In this document: positions 25,703 through 35,337 of the stretch, one piece after another
Layout of the letters: the number at the start of each line of letters is the position of its first letter
Position numbering within the stretch: position 1 is the stretch's first letter
Assembly: GCA_016278325.1 (NCBI GenBank)
Contig: JADQCB010000002.1
Location: forward strand, 1-64,000
From: Actibacterium sp.
Lineage (GTDB): Bacteria > Pseudomonadota > Alphaproteobacteria > Rhodobacterales > Rhodobacteraceae
Direction of reading: 5' to 3'
Length of the DNA stretch: 64,000 nucleotides
Position numbers and translations under genes: made by a program
Notes under the pieces: generated by a model
Seen by the model: only the letters and a program-made list of their open reading frames with translations
Told to the model about the DNA's origin: nothing
Databases searched by the model: none

Positions 25703-27319
25703 ATGATTGACCGAAAGAAAAGATTCATTCGCGAACAGGAAACCCGCTTCGGCGCCGGACAGATCGACCGGCGTTCGTTCATCACCGCGCTCGCCGCCGC
25801 CGGGGTCGCGATTCCCGCCGCCATGTCGATGGCCACGCGGGTCGAGGCCGCCACCCCCAGGCGCGGCGGCAGCTTCAAGATGGGCATGGGCCATGGTTCG
25901 ACCACCGACAGCCTCGATCCTTCGACCTACGAGAACGGGTTCATGACGGCGACCGGGTTCGCATTCGGCAACTGCCTGACCGAGATCGGCCCAGACAACG
26001 CGCTGCGCCCCGAGCTTGCCGAAAGCTATGAACCGATCGACGGCGGCAAATCCTGGGCGTTCACCCTGCGCAAGGGCGTCGAATTTCATAACGGCAAGAC
26101 GTTGACGGCCGACGACGTGATCGCCTCGATCAATTATCACCGCGGCGCGGATTCGACCTCGGCGGCCAAGGGCGTGATCGCGCCGGTCACCGATATCCGC
26201 AAGGACGGCGACAATGTAGTGATCTTCGACCTGGAAAGCCCCAATGCCGACTTCCCGTTCCTCGTGTCGGATTACCACCTGATCATCCTGCCCTCGGAGA
26301 ATGGCGAGATCGACCCGACCGCGGGCATCGGCACCGGCGGCTATGTGGTGCAGAACTTCGAGCCGGGCGTGCGGATGCAGGCCACGCGCAACCCGAATTA
26401 CTTCAAGGAGGGCGCGGCCTGGTTCGACGACATCGAACTGATGTCGATCATCAACGTGACCGCCCGCCAGAACGCCCTGCTCAATGGCGAGGTCGGCATG
26501 ATCGACCGGGTCGATCCGAAGACGGTCGCGCTGTTGTCGCGCGCGCCGCAGGTCGAGATCCTCGATCTGGTCGGATCGCTGCATTACACCTTCCCGATGC
26601 GGCTCGACACGCCGCCCTTCGGCGATTTCGACCTGCGCATGGCGCTCAAGCTGGCGATCAACCGCCAGGAGATCGTCGACAAGATCCTGCTGGGCTATGG
26701 CACGGTCGGCAATGACCACCCGATCTCGCCCATCGTGCCGTTCTATGCCGAGGCCCTGCCGCAACGCGAATTCGACCCCGAGCAGGCCGCCGCGCATTAC
26801 CGCAAGTCGGGCCATTCCGGGCCGATCCAGCTGTCCACGTCGGAAGCAGCGTTCGCCGGGGCGGTCGATGCCGCGCTGCTTATCCAGGCCTCGGCCAAGC
26901 AGGCGGGCATCGAGATCGAGATCGTGCGCGAACCCAAGGATGGCTACTGGTCCAACGTGTGGAACAAGAAGGGATGGTGCGCCTGCTACTGGAATGGCCG
27001 CCCGACCGCCGACTGGATGTTCGCCTCGGCCTATGTCGAGGGCACCGAGTGGAACGATACCGCCTGGCGCAACACCGAGGCGGCCGACAAGTTCAACAAG
27101 CTGGTGGTCGAGGCGCGCGCCGAGCTGGACAGCGCCAAGCGGCGCGAGATGTATTTCGAATGCCAGCGCCTGATCAACGAGGACGGCGGCGCCATCGTGC
27201 CGATGTTCGCCAATTACATCATGGGCATCGGTCCGGGCGTCGCGCATGGCGAAAACGTCGCCTCGAACCTGGAGAACGACGGCAACCGCGCGACGGAACG
27301 CTGGTGGGCCGCGTCCTGA
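25703..27319 (+). CDS. Tat-exported peptide-type ABC substrate-binding protein
   Basis: A 538-residue SBP family 5 protein divergent from its permease and ATPase genes. The N-terminus has a twin-arginine motif, DRRSFITALAAAGVAIPAAM, ending near A-T-R-V-E-A-A, so export in folded form by Tat is likely. The mature part has GGSFKMGMGHGSTTDSLDPS and SYEPIDGGKSWAFTLRKGVE with F-H-N-G-K-T-L. The start is set by CAGGAGG ahead of the ATG at 25703. An intrinsic terminator follows. The Cys-rich WCACYWNGRPTADWMF segment in the ligand lobe is unusual to my eye. The ligand is unknown. Confidence 0.92.
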   Translation: MIDRKKRFIREQETRFGAGQIDRRSFITALAAAGVAIPAAMSMATRVEAATPRRGGSFKMGMGHGSTTDSLDPSTYENGFMTATGFAFGNCLTEIGPDNALRPELAESYEPIDGGKSWAFTLRKGVEFHNGKTLTADDVIASINYHRGADSTSAAKGVIAPVTDIRKDGDNVVIFDLESPNADFPFLVSDYHLIILPSENGEIDPTAGIGTGGYVVQNFEPGVRMQATRNPNYFKEGAAWFDDIELMSIINVTARQNALLNGEVGMIDRVDPKTVALLSRAPQVEILDLVGSLHYTFPMRLDTPPFGDFDLRMALKLAINRQEIVDKILLGYGTVGNDHPISPIVPFYAEALPQREFDPEQAAAHYRKSGHSGPIQLSTSEAAFAGAVDAALLIQASAKQAGIEIEIVREPKDGYWSNVWNKKGWCACYWNGRPTADWMFASAYVEGTEWNDTAWRNTEAADKFNKLVVEARAELDSAKRREMYFECQRLINEDGGAIVPMFANYIMGIGPGVAHGENVASNLENDGNRATERWWAAS

Positions 27320-27344
27320 TCTCCTGAGGCAACGGCACTCAACG

Positions 27345-27372
27345 CGGCGGCGGGGTAATCCGCCGCCGTTTT
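27345..27372 (+). terminator. Intrinsic terminator behind the Tat-type binding protein
   Basis: CGGCGGCGG-GGTAAT-CCGCCGCCG is a perfect 9-bp stem with a 6-nt loop followed by TTTT, in the gap between this gene and the converging MFS gene. Confidence 0.85.
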
Positions 27373-27381
27373 CCCGGCCGC

Positions 27382-28605
27382 TCAGCCGGCCAGGGCGGCG
27401 CGCCCGCGGTCCCGGCGCCCGCGCAGCAGCAACATCGCCACGATCCCCATGTTCATCAGGTTCCAGCCGATCCCGTTCAGGAAGGCGGCCTGGTAGGATC
27501 CGGTCAGATCGAAGATCCAGCCCGACATCCAGCCTCCCAGGGCCATGCCGAAGATCGTCGCCATGATCACGAAGCCGACCCGCGCCCCGGCCTCGCGCGC
27601 CGGCAGGAACTCGCGCACGATGATGGCATAGCTCGGCACGATGCCGCCCTGCGCAAGACCGAACACCAGGCTGATCAGGTAAAGCGACGCCATCCCGTCG
27701 AAGGGCAGGTAGAGAAACAGCGCGAGGCATTGCAGGGTCGAGCCGATCAGCAGCGTCCTGACCCCGCCCAGCCGGTCCGCCAGCGCCCCGGATACCAGTC
27801 GCGACACGACCCCGCCCATCAGCATCAGCGACAGCATCTCGGCCCCCGCTGCCGGACCATAGCCCAGATCGACGGAGAGCGAGACGATATGCACCTGCGG
27901 CATCGCCATCGCCACGCAGCAGCCCACACCGGCCAGCCCCAGCATCATCTGCAACCTGCGCGGCGATATGTCGACCGCGCGCGCGCGCAGGGTCGCACCG
28001 GTTTCGGCCTGCATCGCCAGCCCGGGCGGCACCCGCCGGCGCAGCAGCAGCGACAGCGGGATGACCAGCAGCACGGTCAGCACCGCCAGCGCGCCATAGA
28101 CCGCGCGCCAGCCGAAATCGTCCAGTATCCCGCTCAGCGCCATCGGCCAGATCGCGCCGGAAAGATAGTTGCCACTGGCCGCCACCGCCACCGCGATCCC
28201 GCGCCGGCGGGAAAACCAGTGCGAGATATCGGCGATCAGCGGCCCGAAGCTGGCCGCGGTTCCGAAGCCGACCAGCAGTTGCAGCATCGACAGCATCAGC
28301 ACCGAACCGCTGGTTGCCGCGGCACCGAAACCCGCGGCGATCAGCAGGGCCGCCGCGCTCAGCGCGGCGGTGACCCCGAACCGATCCACCGCGCGCCCGA
28401 TGACCAGGTTGCCCAGGCCGAAGCCGATCATCGTCATGGTATAGGGCAGCGCTGCTTCGGCCCGCGGAATCGCGAATTCCGCCTGCACCGCCGGCATGAT
28501 GACCACGATCGCCCACATGCCGACATTGCCGATCGTGGCAATCGCCAGCGTCACGCCAAGGCGCAGCCAGGAATAGCGTCCGTCGAGATGGCCGGGGTCA
28601 CTCAT
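27382..28605 (-). CDS. Major facilitator superfamily transporter
   Basis: A 407-residue protein with about 12 hydrophobic helices and the MFS loop 2-3 motif as GRAVDRFGVTAALSAAA and its repeat SGALADRLGGVRTLLIGS in the second half. It resembles the monocarboxylate/oxalate-formate antiporter-like group by its alternating halves and central loop (RRRVPPGLAMQAETGA). The ATG at 28605 follows the shorter reading; a longer frame upstream has no supporting site and would run into the divergent EamA gene. The substrate is not evident. It could export or import an organic acid linked to the nearby catabolic genes, but this is speculation. Confidence 0.85.
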   Translation of the reverse strand: MSDPGHLDGRYSWLRLGVTLAIATIGNVGMWAIVVIMPAVQAEFAIPRAEAALPYTMTMIGFGLGNLVIGRAVDRFGVTAALSAAALLIAAGFGAAATSGSVLMLSMLQLLVGFGTAASFGPLIADISHWFSRRRGIAVAVAASGNYLSGAIWPMALSGILDDFGWRAVYGALAVLTVLLVIPLSLLLRRRVPPGLAMQAETGATLRARAVDISPRRLQMMLGLAGVGCCVAMAMPQVHIVSLSVDLGYGPAAGAEMLSLMLMGGVVSRLVSGALADRLGGVRTLLIGSTLQCLALFLYLPFDGMASLYLISLVFGLAQGGIVPSYAIIVREFLPAREAGARVGFVIMATIFGMALGGWMSGWIFDLTGSYQAAFLNGIGWNLMNMGIVAMLLLRGRRDRGRAALAG

Positions 28606-28726
28606 GCACCGGACGTTAGGCCGCTTGGCCGGGGCTGTATAGCCGCGAAAGCAAGCGCGGGCATTGGAACCCCGGACGCTTTGCCATAAGACGCCGGCAA
28701 CGCCACCCGACGGAGCCGCCCGCAGA

Positions 28727-29611
28727 ATGACACGCCACCCGATGTTCGGTCTCGCCCTCGCCGCCTTCGGTGCGCTGGTGCTGACGCCCGACACCCTCTT
28801 GATGCGCCTGTCGGGGATGGGCGGGATCCAGATGATGGCCTGGCGCGGGTTGCTGATGGGGGCGGTGCTGCTGGCGCTCTGGCTGATCATCGCCGGCCCG
28901 GCCAGGCGGTCGCAGGCGCGCGCGCTGCGCTCGGGGGCCGGCCTGGCGATCATCGGCTGCCAGTTCTTCAACGCGGCGCTCTTCGCCTTGGGGATCGGGA
29001 ATGCCCCGGTCGCGGTGGTTCTGCTGGGGGTGGCGACGGTGCCGGTCTGGTCGGCGCTGTTCAGCCGGCTGCTGCTGGGCGAGACGACCAGCCGCGCCAC
29101 ATGGGTTACGATCGCGGCGGTTCTGGCGGGCATCGCGATCGCCGTTTTCGGCAAGGATTCCAGCGGCGTCGGGATCAACGCGGCCTCGGCGCTCGGCGGG
29201 CTGGCCGGGCTGGGCGTGGCGATCGTGATGGCGTTGAGTTTCGTTGTCCTGCGGCGCCATCGCGCGGTGCCCATCGTGCCGGCCATCGGGCTGGGCGCGT
29301 TCCTGTCCGGCGTTCTGGGGCTGGCGATCACCGGCACCGCGGCGATGACCGACGGCGCCGTCTGGGCGATCGCCCTGTCCGGGGCTGTGATCCTGCCGAT
29401 CTCTTTCGGAACGCTGTCGGCCGCGTCGCGCCATGCGCCGGCCTCGGGCGTCAGCCTGTTGCTGTTGCTCGAAACCGTGCTGGGCCCGGCCTGGGTCTGG
29501 CTGGGGGTGGGCGAAACGCCGACCCCGCCGATGCTGCTGGGCGGTGCCGTGGTCGTGGTCAGCCTGGCGCTCTATCTGCAGCACAGCCGCCGGCGCGTGA
29601 TCCCGGTCTGA
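28727..29611 (+). CDS. EamA/DMT-superfamily transporter
   Basis: A 294-residue inner-membrane protein with about ten helices in two EamA-like halves. The start reads MTRHPMFGLALAAFGALVLT and the halves meet near GKDSSGVGINAASALGGLAG. Family members move amino acids, nucleotides or metabolites. The second half has ASGVSLLLLLETVLGPAWVW, a typical EamA pattern. GGAG lies 11 bp before the ATG. It is divergent from the MFS gene and converges with nadC at a 21-bp gap. No substrate can be assigned. Confidence 0.85.
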   Translation: MTRHPMFGLALAAFGALVLTPDTLLMRLSGMGGIQMMAWRGLLMGAVLLALWLIIAGPARRSQARALRSGAGLAIIGCQFFNAALFALGIGNAPVAVVLLGVATVPVWSALFSRLLLGETTSRATWVTIAAVLAGIAIAVFGKDSSGVGINAASALGGLAGLGVAIVMALSFVVLRRHRAVPIVPAIGLGAFLSGVLGLAITGTAAMTDGAVWAIALSGAVILPISFGTLSAASRHAPASGVSLLLLLETVLGPAWVWLGVGETPTPPMLLGGAVVVVSLALYLQHSRRRVIPV

Positions 29612-29632
29612 CACCGCGCGGCACGAAGAGCG

Positions 29633-30481
29633 CTAGAAATCGAGCCCCAGGTCCAGCGTCGGTGCCGAATGCGTAAGCGCGCCGGACGAGATGTAATCGA
29701 CACCGGTCGCAGCCACCTCGGCGATGCGCTCCAGCGCCATGTTGCCCGAGGCTTCGGTCACGAGCCGGCCCGCGACCATCGCCACGGCCTCGCGCAGTGT
29801 CGCGGTCGCCATGTTGTCCAGCAGCACGACATCGGCGCCACCAAGCGCAAGCACCTCGGCCAGCTGGTCCAGCCGATCGACCTCTATCTCGACGCGCGTC
29901 ATGTGCGACGCACGCGCCCTGACCGCCGCCAGCACCGGGCCGATTCCACCTGCCGCCGCGATATGGTTGTCCTTGATCAGGATCGCATCCGACAGGGAAA
30001 AGCGGTGGTTGAACCCGCCGCCATGCAACACCGCCTGCTTTTCGGCGATGCGCAGGCCCGGCGTGGTCTTGCGGGTGCAGGTGATGCGCGTCGCGGTGCC
30101 CGCGGTCCGGGCCACGAAACGCGCGGTCAGCGTGGCGATGCCCGACAGCCGCCCGGCAAAATTCAGCGCCACCCGTTCCGCCGACAGGATCGAGGCGGCA
30201 TCGCCGGCGATCTCCATCAGCATCGTGCCGGCGGCGCAGGGGCTGCCGTCGGGAACGCGCATGTCCACCGTCAGCGTGGGATCTAGCAGGCGGAACGCCA
30301 GCCGCGCGATCCCGAGCCCCGAGACGACCCCCTCTTCGCGCGCGTTCAGGCGCGCGCGATAGCTCGTTCCGGCGGGGACGACGAGGCGCGTGGTGATGTC
30401 GCCCTGGGCACCCAGATCCTCCAGCAGCGCGGCGCGAACCATCGGTTCCAGCACCAGGTCGGGCAGTGTGGATTCGGTCAT
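29633..30481 (-). CDS. nadC: Quinolinate phosphoribosyltransferase (carboxylating)
   Basis: A 282-residue enzyme joining quinolinate and PRPP to nicotinate mononucleotide with loss of CO2, in de novo NAD synthesis. Conserved features are the N-terminal [69 protein letters not shown], and [10 protein letters not shown]. Its start overlaps the nadB stop by ATGA, so it is the last gene of nadABC. Confidence 0.96.
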   Translation of the reverse strand: MTESTLPDLVLEPMVRAALLEDLGAQGDITTRLVVPAGTSYRARLNAREEGVVSGLGIARLAFRLLDPTLTVDMRVPDGSPCAAGTMLMEIAGDAASILSAERVALNFAGRLSGIATLTARFVARTAGTATRITCTRKTTPGLRIAEKQAVLHGGGFNHRFSLSDAILIKDNHIAAAGGIGPVLAAVRARASHMTRVEIEVDRLDQLAEVLALGGADVVLLDNMATATLREAVAMVAGRLVTEASGNMALERIAEVAATGVDYISSGALTHSAPTLDLGLDF

Positions 30482-32043
30482 TTCAGTTCCTCGCAGACAG
30501 CGTCGCGGACCGCCAGCGCCCGCTTCAGGGTGATCCGGGTCCGCGCCGCCATCGCATCCGTCTGCGGAAAATCCGCGCGGGAATGGGCGCCGCGGCTTTC
30601 CTCGCGCAGCAGCGCGGCGGCGGCGATCAGCGTGGCGGTGGCGGTCATGTCGGCAAAACTCTCGGCGCCGGCCTGGGTGCGCTCGAGACGGGCAATCTCG
30701 GCCAGCGCGATCTTCAGCCCCCTTGCATCGCGGATCACCCCGACATGCTCGGTCATCACCTGGCGCAGGGTCCGGATCACGGCGGCATCGGGCCAGCGGT
30801 CGCCGGGCGGAAAACCGATCTTCGGCGCGGGGTCCGGCGCAGGCGGATCGCCCAATGCGGCGCCGATATCCAGCGCGCAGAACCGGGCATAGACCAGCGC
30901 CTCCAGCAGCCCGTTCGAGGCCAGCCGGTTGGCCCCGTGCAGCCCGGTCGACGAAGCCTCGCCGCAGACCCAGAGCCCGTCGAGACTGGCCCGACCATGG
31001 ATGTCGGTATCGATCCCGCCCATGTGGTAATGCGCCGCGGCGGCGACCGGGATCGGCTGGGTCACGGGGTCGATGCCGTTGCGCGCACAGGCCGCGGCCA
31101 CCGCGGGAAACTGCGTGACGATCCGCGCGCCGATGGCCTGGCGGGTGTCCAGCATCGGCCGCAACCCCGCGCGTGTCTGGGCAAAGATCGCGCGCGCCAC
31201 CACGTCGCGCGGGGCCAGTTCCGCATCGGGATGGATCGCGGTCATGAAACGTTCGCCCCGCCGGTTGACCAGAACCGCGCCCTCGCCGCGAAGCGCCTCG
31301 GTCGCCAGCGGCGCCGGATCCTCGCCCACGTCGATGGCGGTGGGGTGGAACTGCACGAATTCCGGGTCGGCGATGACCGCGCCGGCGCGGGCGGCCATGC
31401 CGATCACCTGCCCGCGGATGCGTGGCGGATTCGTGGTCAGCGCGTAAAGCCCGCCGGACCCGCCGCCGGCCAGCAGAACCGCCGGGCCGCGCAGCAGCAC
31501 CGGCCCCGAGGCGGCGCGCGCCGATTCCACCCGCACCCCGGTCACGCGGCCGCCGGACAGCTCCAGCGCGGTGGCCATCACGCCTTCCAGCACCTCGATC
31601 GACGGGGCGGCGCGCACCTGCGCCACCAGCGCCTTCATGATCTCGGCGCCGGCCTGATCGCCGCGCACCCGGACCACGCGCGAAAAGCTGTGCGCGGCTT
31701 CGCGCGACAGCACATAGCCGCCGTCGGGCCTGCGGTCGAACGGGGTGCCCAGCCCGGTCAGTTGCACGATGTGATCGCGGGCCGCGCGGGTGACAGTTTC
31801 CGCAACCGCCCGATCCACGGTGCCGGCCCCGGCGCGCATTGTGTCCGCGGCATGGGCTGCCGGGCTGTCGGCGGCATCCATCGCGGCGGCCACCCCGCCC
31901 TGCGCCCAGGCCGAGCTGGCCCCTTCGCCCAGCGTCTCGGGCGAGATCATCACGACCGGGCGCGGTGCCATCTGAAGCGCGGCATAGAGGGCGCCGAGCC
32001 CCGCGCCCACGATGATGACGCGGCTGGTCGCAATCTCCTGCAT
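30478..32043 (-). CDS. nadB: L-aspartate oxidase
   Basis: A 521-residue flavoprotein that oxidises L-aspartate to iminoaspartate for NadA. The FAD-binding start is [15 protein letters not shown]; then [16 protein letters not shown] with the downstream H-A-A-D-T, the active-site region [20 protein letters not shown], a middle glycine-rich segment [18 protein letters not shown], and the carboxy-terminal [20 protein letters not shown]. It lies between nadA and nadC on the same strand (10-bp gap and ATGA overlap). Confidence 0.96.
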   Translation of the reverse strand: MQEIATSRVIIVGAGLGALYAALQMAPRPVVMISPETLGEGASSAWAQGGVAAAMDAADSPAAHAADTMRAGAGTVDRAVAETVTRAARDHIVQLTGLGTPFDRRPDGGYVLSREAAHSFSRVVRVRGDQAGAEIMKALVAQVRAAPSIEVLEGVMATALELSGGRVTGVRVESARAASGPVLLRGPAVLLAGGGSGGLYALTTNPPRIRGQVIGMAARAGAVIADPEFVQFHPTAIDVGEDPAPLATEALRGEGAVLVNRRGERFMTAIHPDAELAPRDVVARAIFAQTRAGLRPMLDTRQAIGARIVTQFPAVAAACARNGIDPVTQPIPVAAAAHYHMGGIDTDIHGRASLDGLWVCGEASSTGLHGANRLASNGLLEALVYARFCALDIGAALGDPPAPDPAPKIGFPPGDRWPDAAVIRTLRQVMTEHVGVIRDARGLKIALAEIARLERTQAGAESFADMTATATLIAAAALLREESRGAHSRADFPQTDAMAARTRITLKRALAVRDAVCEELK

Positions 32044-32053
32044 GGCGGGCGCC

Positions 32054-33103
32054 TCAGATGCCCAGCTTGCGCGACAGATCTATCATCCGCTGGACGGCCA
32101 GGCGGGCCTTGTCGGCCACGGCGTCATCGACCTCGACCTTCGTGGTCATGCTGTGCAGCGACCAGAGCACCTTCTCCAGCGTGATCTTCTTCATGTAGGG
32201 GCACATGTTGCAGGGCTTGGCGAACTCCACCTCCGGCAATTCGTCGGCGATATTCGCGGCCATCGAGCATTCGGTGACCAGCATCGCCCGTTTCGGGTGG
32301 TGCTGGTGAACCCAGTCCACGATACCGCTGGTCGATCCGGTGAAATCCGCCTCGGCGACCACATCCGGCGTGCATTCGGGATGCGCGATGATCGCCAGGT
32401 CCGGATCCTGTTCGCGATAGGCGCGGATATCCTGCGCGGTATAGAGTTCATGCACGATGCACGAGCCCGGCCAGAACACGATCTTTTTCTTCGACTGCCG
32501 CGCCACGTTCTGCGCAAGGTATTGATCGGGCGTCATGATCACGGTGTCGCCCTCGATCGCGTCGACGATCTGCAAGGCGTTGGACGAGGTGCAGCATATA
32601 TCCGACGCGGCCTTCACCTCGGCGGTGGTATTGACGTAGGAGACGACCGGCGCGCCGGGATATTTCGCGCGCATCTCGGCCACGCCGGCGGCGGTGATCG
32701 ACTCGGCCAGCGAACAGCCTGCCTCCATGTCCGGGATCAGCACCGTCTTGGCCGGATTGAGGATCTTCGATGTCTCGGCCATGAAATGCACGCCGCACTG
32801 CACGATCACGTCGGCCTCGACCTCGGTGGCCTTGATCGCCAGTTGCAGGCTGTCGCCCACGAAATCGGCGATGCCGTGATAGATCTCGGGCGTCATGTAG
32901 TTATGCGCCAGGATGACCGCCCCGCGCTCTTTCTTGAGCTTGTTGATCGCCGCGACATAGGGGGCAAACACGGCCCAATCGGGCGGCGGCACCACGCGGT
33001 CCATGGTTTCATAGATCTCGCGCATCTCCTCGGCCCGTTCGGTCGAGGGGGCCAGATCATAGCATTCGGCCAGGTCTTGGCGTATCGAGGACATATCCAG
33101 CAC
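32054..33103 (-). CDS. nadA: Quinolinate synthase
   Basis: A 349-residue [4Fe-4S] enzyme condensing iminoaspartate with dihydroxyacetone phosphate to quinolinate. The three cluster cysteines are visible in [24 protein letters not shown] and [23 protein letters not shown] and [20 protein letters not shown] are further family signatures. I placed the start at a GTG (33103) because GGGGGA is 7 bp upstream of it; the ATG nine bases downstream (33094) is the alternative. It heads nadABC. The 190 bp upstream, up to the DUF2783 stop, hold a GGCCGC/GCGGCC hairpin at 33224-33242 but no operator that I recognise. Confidence 0.95.
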   Translation of the reverse strand: MLDMSSIRQDLAECYDLAPSTERAEEMREIYETMDRVVPPPDWAVFAPYVAAINKLKKERGAVILAHNYMTPEIYHGIADFVGDSLQLAIKATEVEADVIVQCGVHFMAETSKILNPAKTVLIPDMEAGCSLAESITAAGVAEMRAKYPGAPVVSYVNTTAEVKAASDICCTSSNALQIVDAIEGDTVIMTPDQYLAQNVARQSKKKIVFWPGSCIVHELYTAQDIRAYREQDPDLAIIAHPECTPDVVAEADFTGSTSGIVDWVHQHHPKRAMLVTECSMAANIADELPEVEFAKPCNMCPYMKKITLEKVLWSLHSMTTKVEVDDAVADKARLAVQRMIDLSRKLGI

Positions 33104-33293
33104 GTGCAGTTCCCCCGGGCTAAGCAGTCATCGGCTGGTTACACCCTAGCGGCGCGGCGTTCCAGCAGGTTGTCGGCCCCGCTTCTCATATATGATGCCA
33201 GGGCCACGCCGGAAAGGGTCAGAGGCCGCAAGTTTCGCGGCCGGGCCAGGCATCGGGATCCCCTGACGCGGCCACGACGGCCCGGTGATCGCG

Positions 33294-33470
33294 TCATTCC
33301 AGATCGGCCTGGCACGCCTCGATCAACGCCAGGGCACGTTCATGTGCGCCCAACTCATGCGCCAGGGCAAGCGCGAGCTTGGCCAGGAACAACTCGGCCC
33401 GGTACGGCCCGACCCGATCGATTCCCCTGGCGATGACCTCGTACACGTCTTCGATACTCGCCTCGCTCAT
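33294..33470 (-). CDS. DUF2783 small protein
   Basis: A 58-residue soluble protein of the DUF2783 family (MSEASIEDVYEVIARGIDRV, then G-P-Y-R-A-E-L-F-L-A-K-L-A-L-A-L-A). It is helical, acidic and without cysteines that could bind metal besides one near the C-terminus. The ATG overlaps the monooxygenase stop by four bases. Members are usually found beside this type of FAD monooxygenase and may be a partner subunit or stabiliser. No function is established to my knowledge. Confidence 0.8.
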   Translation of the reverse strand: MSEASIEDVYEVIARGIDRVGPYRAELFLAKLALALAHELGAHERALALIEACQADLE

Positions 33471-35083
33471 GCGGCGTCTCCTTCCCTGCCCAGCAATCTC
33501 TCGATCGCGGCGCCGACCCGGTTCGCGTCGGCCCGGTACCAGCGCGCGGCGACATGCATGTCCGGGCGGACCAGATAGGCACTGTCGGCGCCGGCGCCGT
33601 ATGCGGCGGCCACCGGCCCCTCGGCCGGCAGGCGGACCGGTCTCGCGCCCAACGCCTGCGCCGGCGCGACAAGATCGGGCCGATCGCCGAAAACCAGCAG
33701 TGTCAGCCCGCCCAGCCGGTCGGACAGGTGCCCCCCATCCAGTATCGGATCGGCCGCCACCGCACCGGGAACCGGCCCCGCGGCGAAGGCCGGATCGTCG
33801 GGCATCGTGACCGGGCTGTTCGCATAGGTGTAGGGCGTCATCTGCCGCGGGTTGGCAAACGCGCCGGCCCATCCGAAACGCAGCGCCAGTGACAGGGCCG
33901 CATCGCGCATCAGCCGCCATCCATGGCTGGGCGGGGTCATGAAGCGCGTGCTTTTCGAGGCATTGGCGAACACGTCCAGCGTGGCGCCGCGCCGTTCGGG
34001 GGTGTAACTGTCCAGCAGCCGCGGCCCGGCGCGCCCGGTCAGCACCCAGCCAAGCTTCCAGCCGATATTCTGCGCATCGGCCAGACCGTTGTTGAGCCCG
34101 CGCACACCGAAGATCGGCACGATATGCGCGCTGTCACCGACAAAGAAGATCCGCCCGTCGCGGTAATCGTCCAGTGCCAGGGTGTTGGCGGAATAGACGC
34201 TCCACCATTCCAGGTCGTAATCCCCGTCATGGCCGATATCGCGCAGCACCGCGTCGACGCTGCGCCGCACCTCATCTTCCCGCGTGGCCTGTTCCGGCGT
34301 TTCGCCGTCCTGCAGCTGGTAATCGATCCGCCAGATGTCATCGGGCTGGCGGTGCACCAGAACGGTGCCACCGGGCCGCCCGGGCGAATCGAACAGCGCG
34401 CGGCGGATCGTCGGGTAATCGTGCTTCATCCTGACATCGGCGATGACGTATCGACCCTCGTAATTCTCGCCCTTCAGGCGCAGCCCGCGCATCCGGCGCA
34501 CCGCGCTGCGCGCGCCGTCGGCGGCCAGCACCCAGTCGGCCGGCAGGTCGTATTCGCCCGACGGATCGCGCACCGACACGACGGCCCCGTCGTCCTGCGC
34601 CTTCAGCGCCACCACCTCGCTTTGCCAGCGCATGTCGATCAGGGGCGACTCGGCCACACGTTCCCACAGGAACTTCTCGATATATTGCTGCTGCAAGTTG
34701 TACATCGGCCGGAATTTCTGCTCCGGCCCGTCGGGCATTTCGAATTCCAGAACCTGGCGGCCGCGATAGAAGCTGCGCCCCGTGGTCCAGCCCAGGGCCT
34801 TGTCCAGGAAGCGATCCGCCGCGCCGAGGCTTTCCAGGATATGGAAACTCTGCCGCGCAAGGCAGATCGCGCGACTGCCGTCGTTGAAGGTCGGGCGCGC
34901 CTCCAGCAGCACGCTGGCCACTCCTTCGGCGGCCAGCGCCAGCGCAGCGGTCATGCCCACGGGCCCGGCGCCGACAATGGCCACCGGCGTGGGGTGGTCC
35001 AGCCCGTCGCGCGTTTCGGGCGGCTCGAAATGGGGATAGTCGAAATAGAGCGACTCCAGCGCGCCCCGTCCCTTCGGTCGCAT
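33467..35083 (-). CDS. FAD-dependent aromatic monooxygenase (MhpA/PheA-like)
   Basis: A 538-residue class A flavoprotein hydroxylase. It has the Rossmann motif PVAIVGAGPVGMTAALALAA (about residue 33), the DG motif VLAADGARSAVRR, the GD motif IFFVGDSAHIVPIFGVRGLN, and a thioredoxin-like C-terminal domain (residues about 420-538). Relatives such as MhpA hydroxylate phenolic acids using NAD(P)H and O2. I chose the ATG at 35083 (AAGGA 8 bp upstream) over a TTG at 35101. It is followed by an ATGA-linked DUF2783 gene. No ring-cleavage genes are next to it, so the substrate is open. Confidence 0.88.
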   Translation of the reverse strand: MRPKGRGALESLYFDYPHFEPPETRDGLDHPTPVAIVGAGPVGMTAALALAAEGVASVLLEARPTFNDGSRAICLARQSFHILESLGAADRFLDKALGWTTGRSFYRGRQVLEFEMPDGPEQKFRPMYNLQQQYIEKFLWERVAESPLIDMRWQSEVVALKAQDDGAVVSVRDPSGEYDLPADWVLAADGARSAVRRMRGLRLKGENYEGRYVIADVRMKHDYPTIRRALFDSPGRPGGTVLVHRQPDDIWRIDYQLQDGETPEQATREDEVRRSVDAVLRDIGHDGDYDLEWWSVYSANTLALDDYRDGRIFFVGDSAHIVPIFGVRGLNNGLADAQNIGWKLGWVLTGRAGPRLLDSYTPERRGATLDVFANASKSTRFMTPPSHGWRLMRDAALSLALRFGWAGAFANPRQMTPYTYANSPVTMPDDPAFAAGPVPGAVAADPILDGGHLSDRLGGLTLLVFGDRPDLVAPAQALGARPVRLPAEGPVAAAYGAGADSAYLVRPDMHVAARWYRADANRVGAAIERLLGREGDAA

Positions 35084-35217
35084 GTCTCGATCCTTCTGCA
35101 ATCACCGCCAGTGCCTTCTACACCCGCTTGGCGCGGGGGGAAACGGCGCATCCGCACGTCTTGCGCGATCGGATGGTCGCGCATGCGGCAGGGCGAAAAA
35201 CCTTGGCGGCGATTTCA

Positions 35218-35231
35218 TTGATCAAAGTCAA
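35218..35231 (+). promoter_or_regulatory. FNR/FnrL-type box ahead of the glucose-type ABC operon
   Basis: TTGAT-CAAA-GTCAA fits the FnrL consensus TTGAY-N4-RTCAA at every conserved position. If it acts as a class II site (centre at -41.5), transcription of the plus-strand operon would start near 35266, 70 bases ahead of the binding-protein ATG. It lies in the 254-bp divergent gap, so the monooxygenase gene could also be affected. Confidence 0.55.
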
Positions 35232-35337
35232 TTCCGCTGGCGCGCCCCGCGTGTTAGCGTTCGCTCATCTCGCAGCCCGGCGCGCCGCGAAAGCGGCGTG
35301 CAATCGGCCGAGCGAGCCTTTCGGGAGGAAATTGGAA

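Noticed and set aside
25526-28516. A 996-codon minus-strand open frame spanning the Tat-type binding protein gene
   Set aside because: It crosses a clear plus-strand gene, its terminator and the MFS gene in another frame; an artefact of high third-position G+C.
33224-33242. GGCCGC/GCGGCC hairpin behind the DUF2783 gene as a terminator
   Set aside because: Only six pairs with a 7-nt loop and no T-run; too weak to call.
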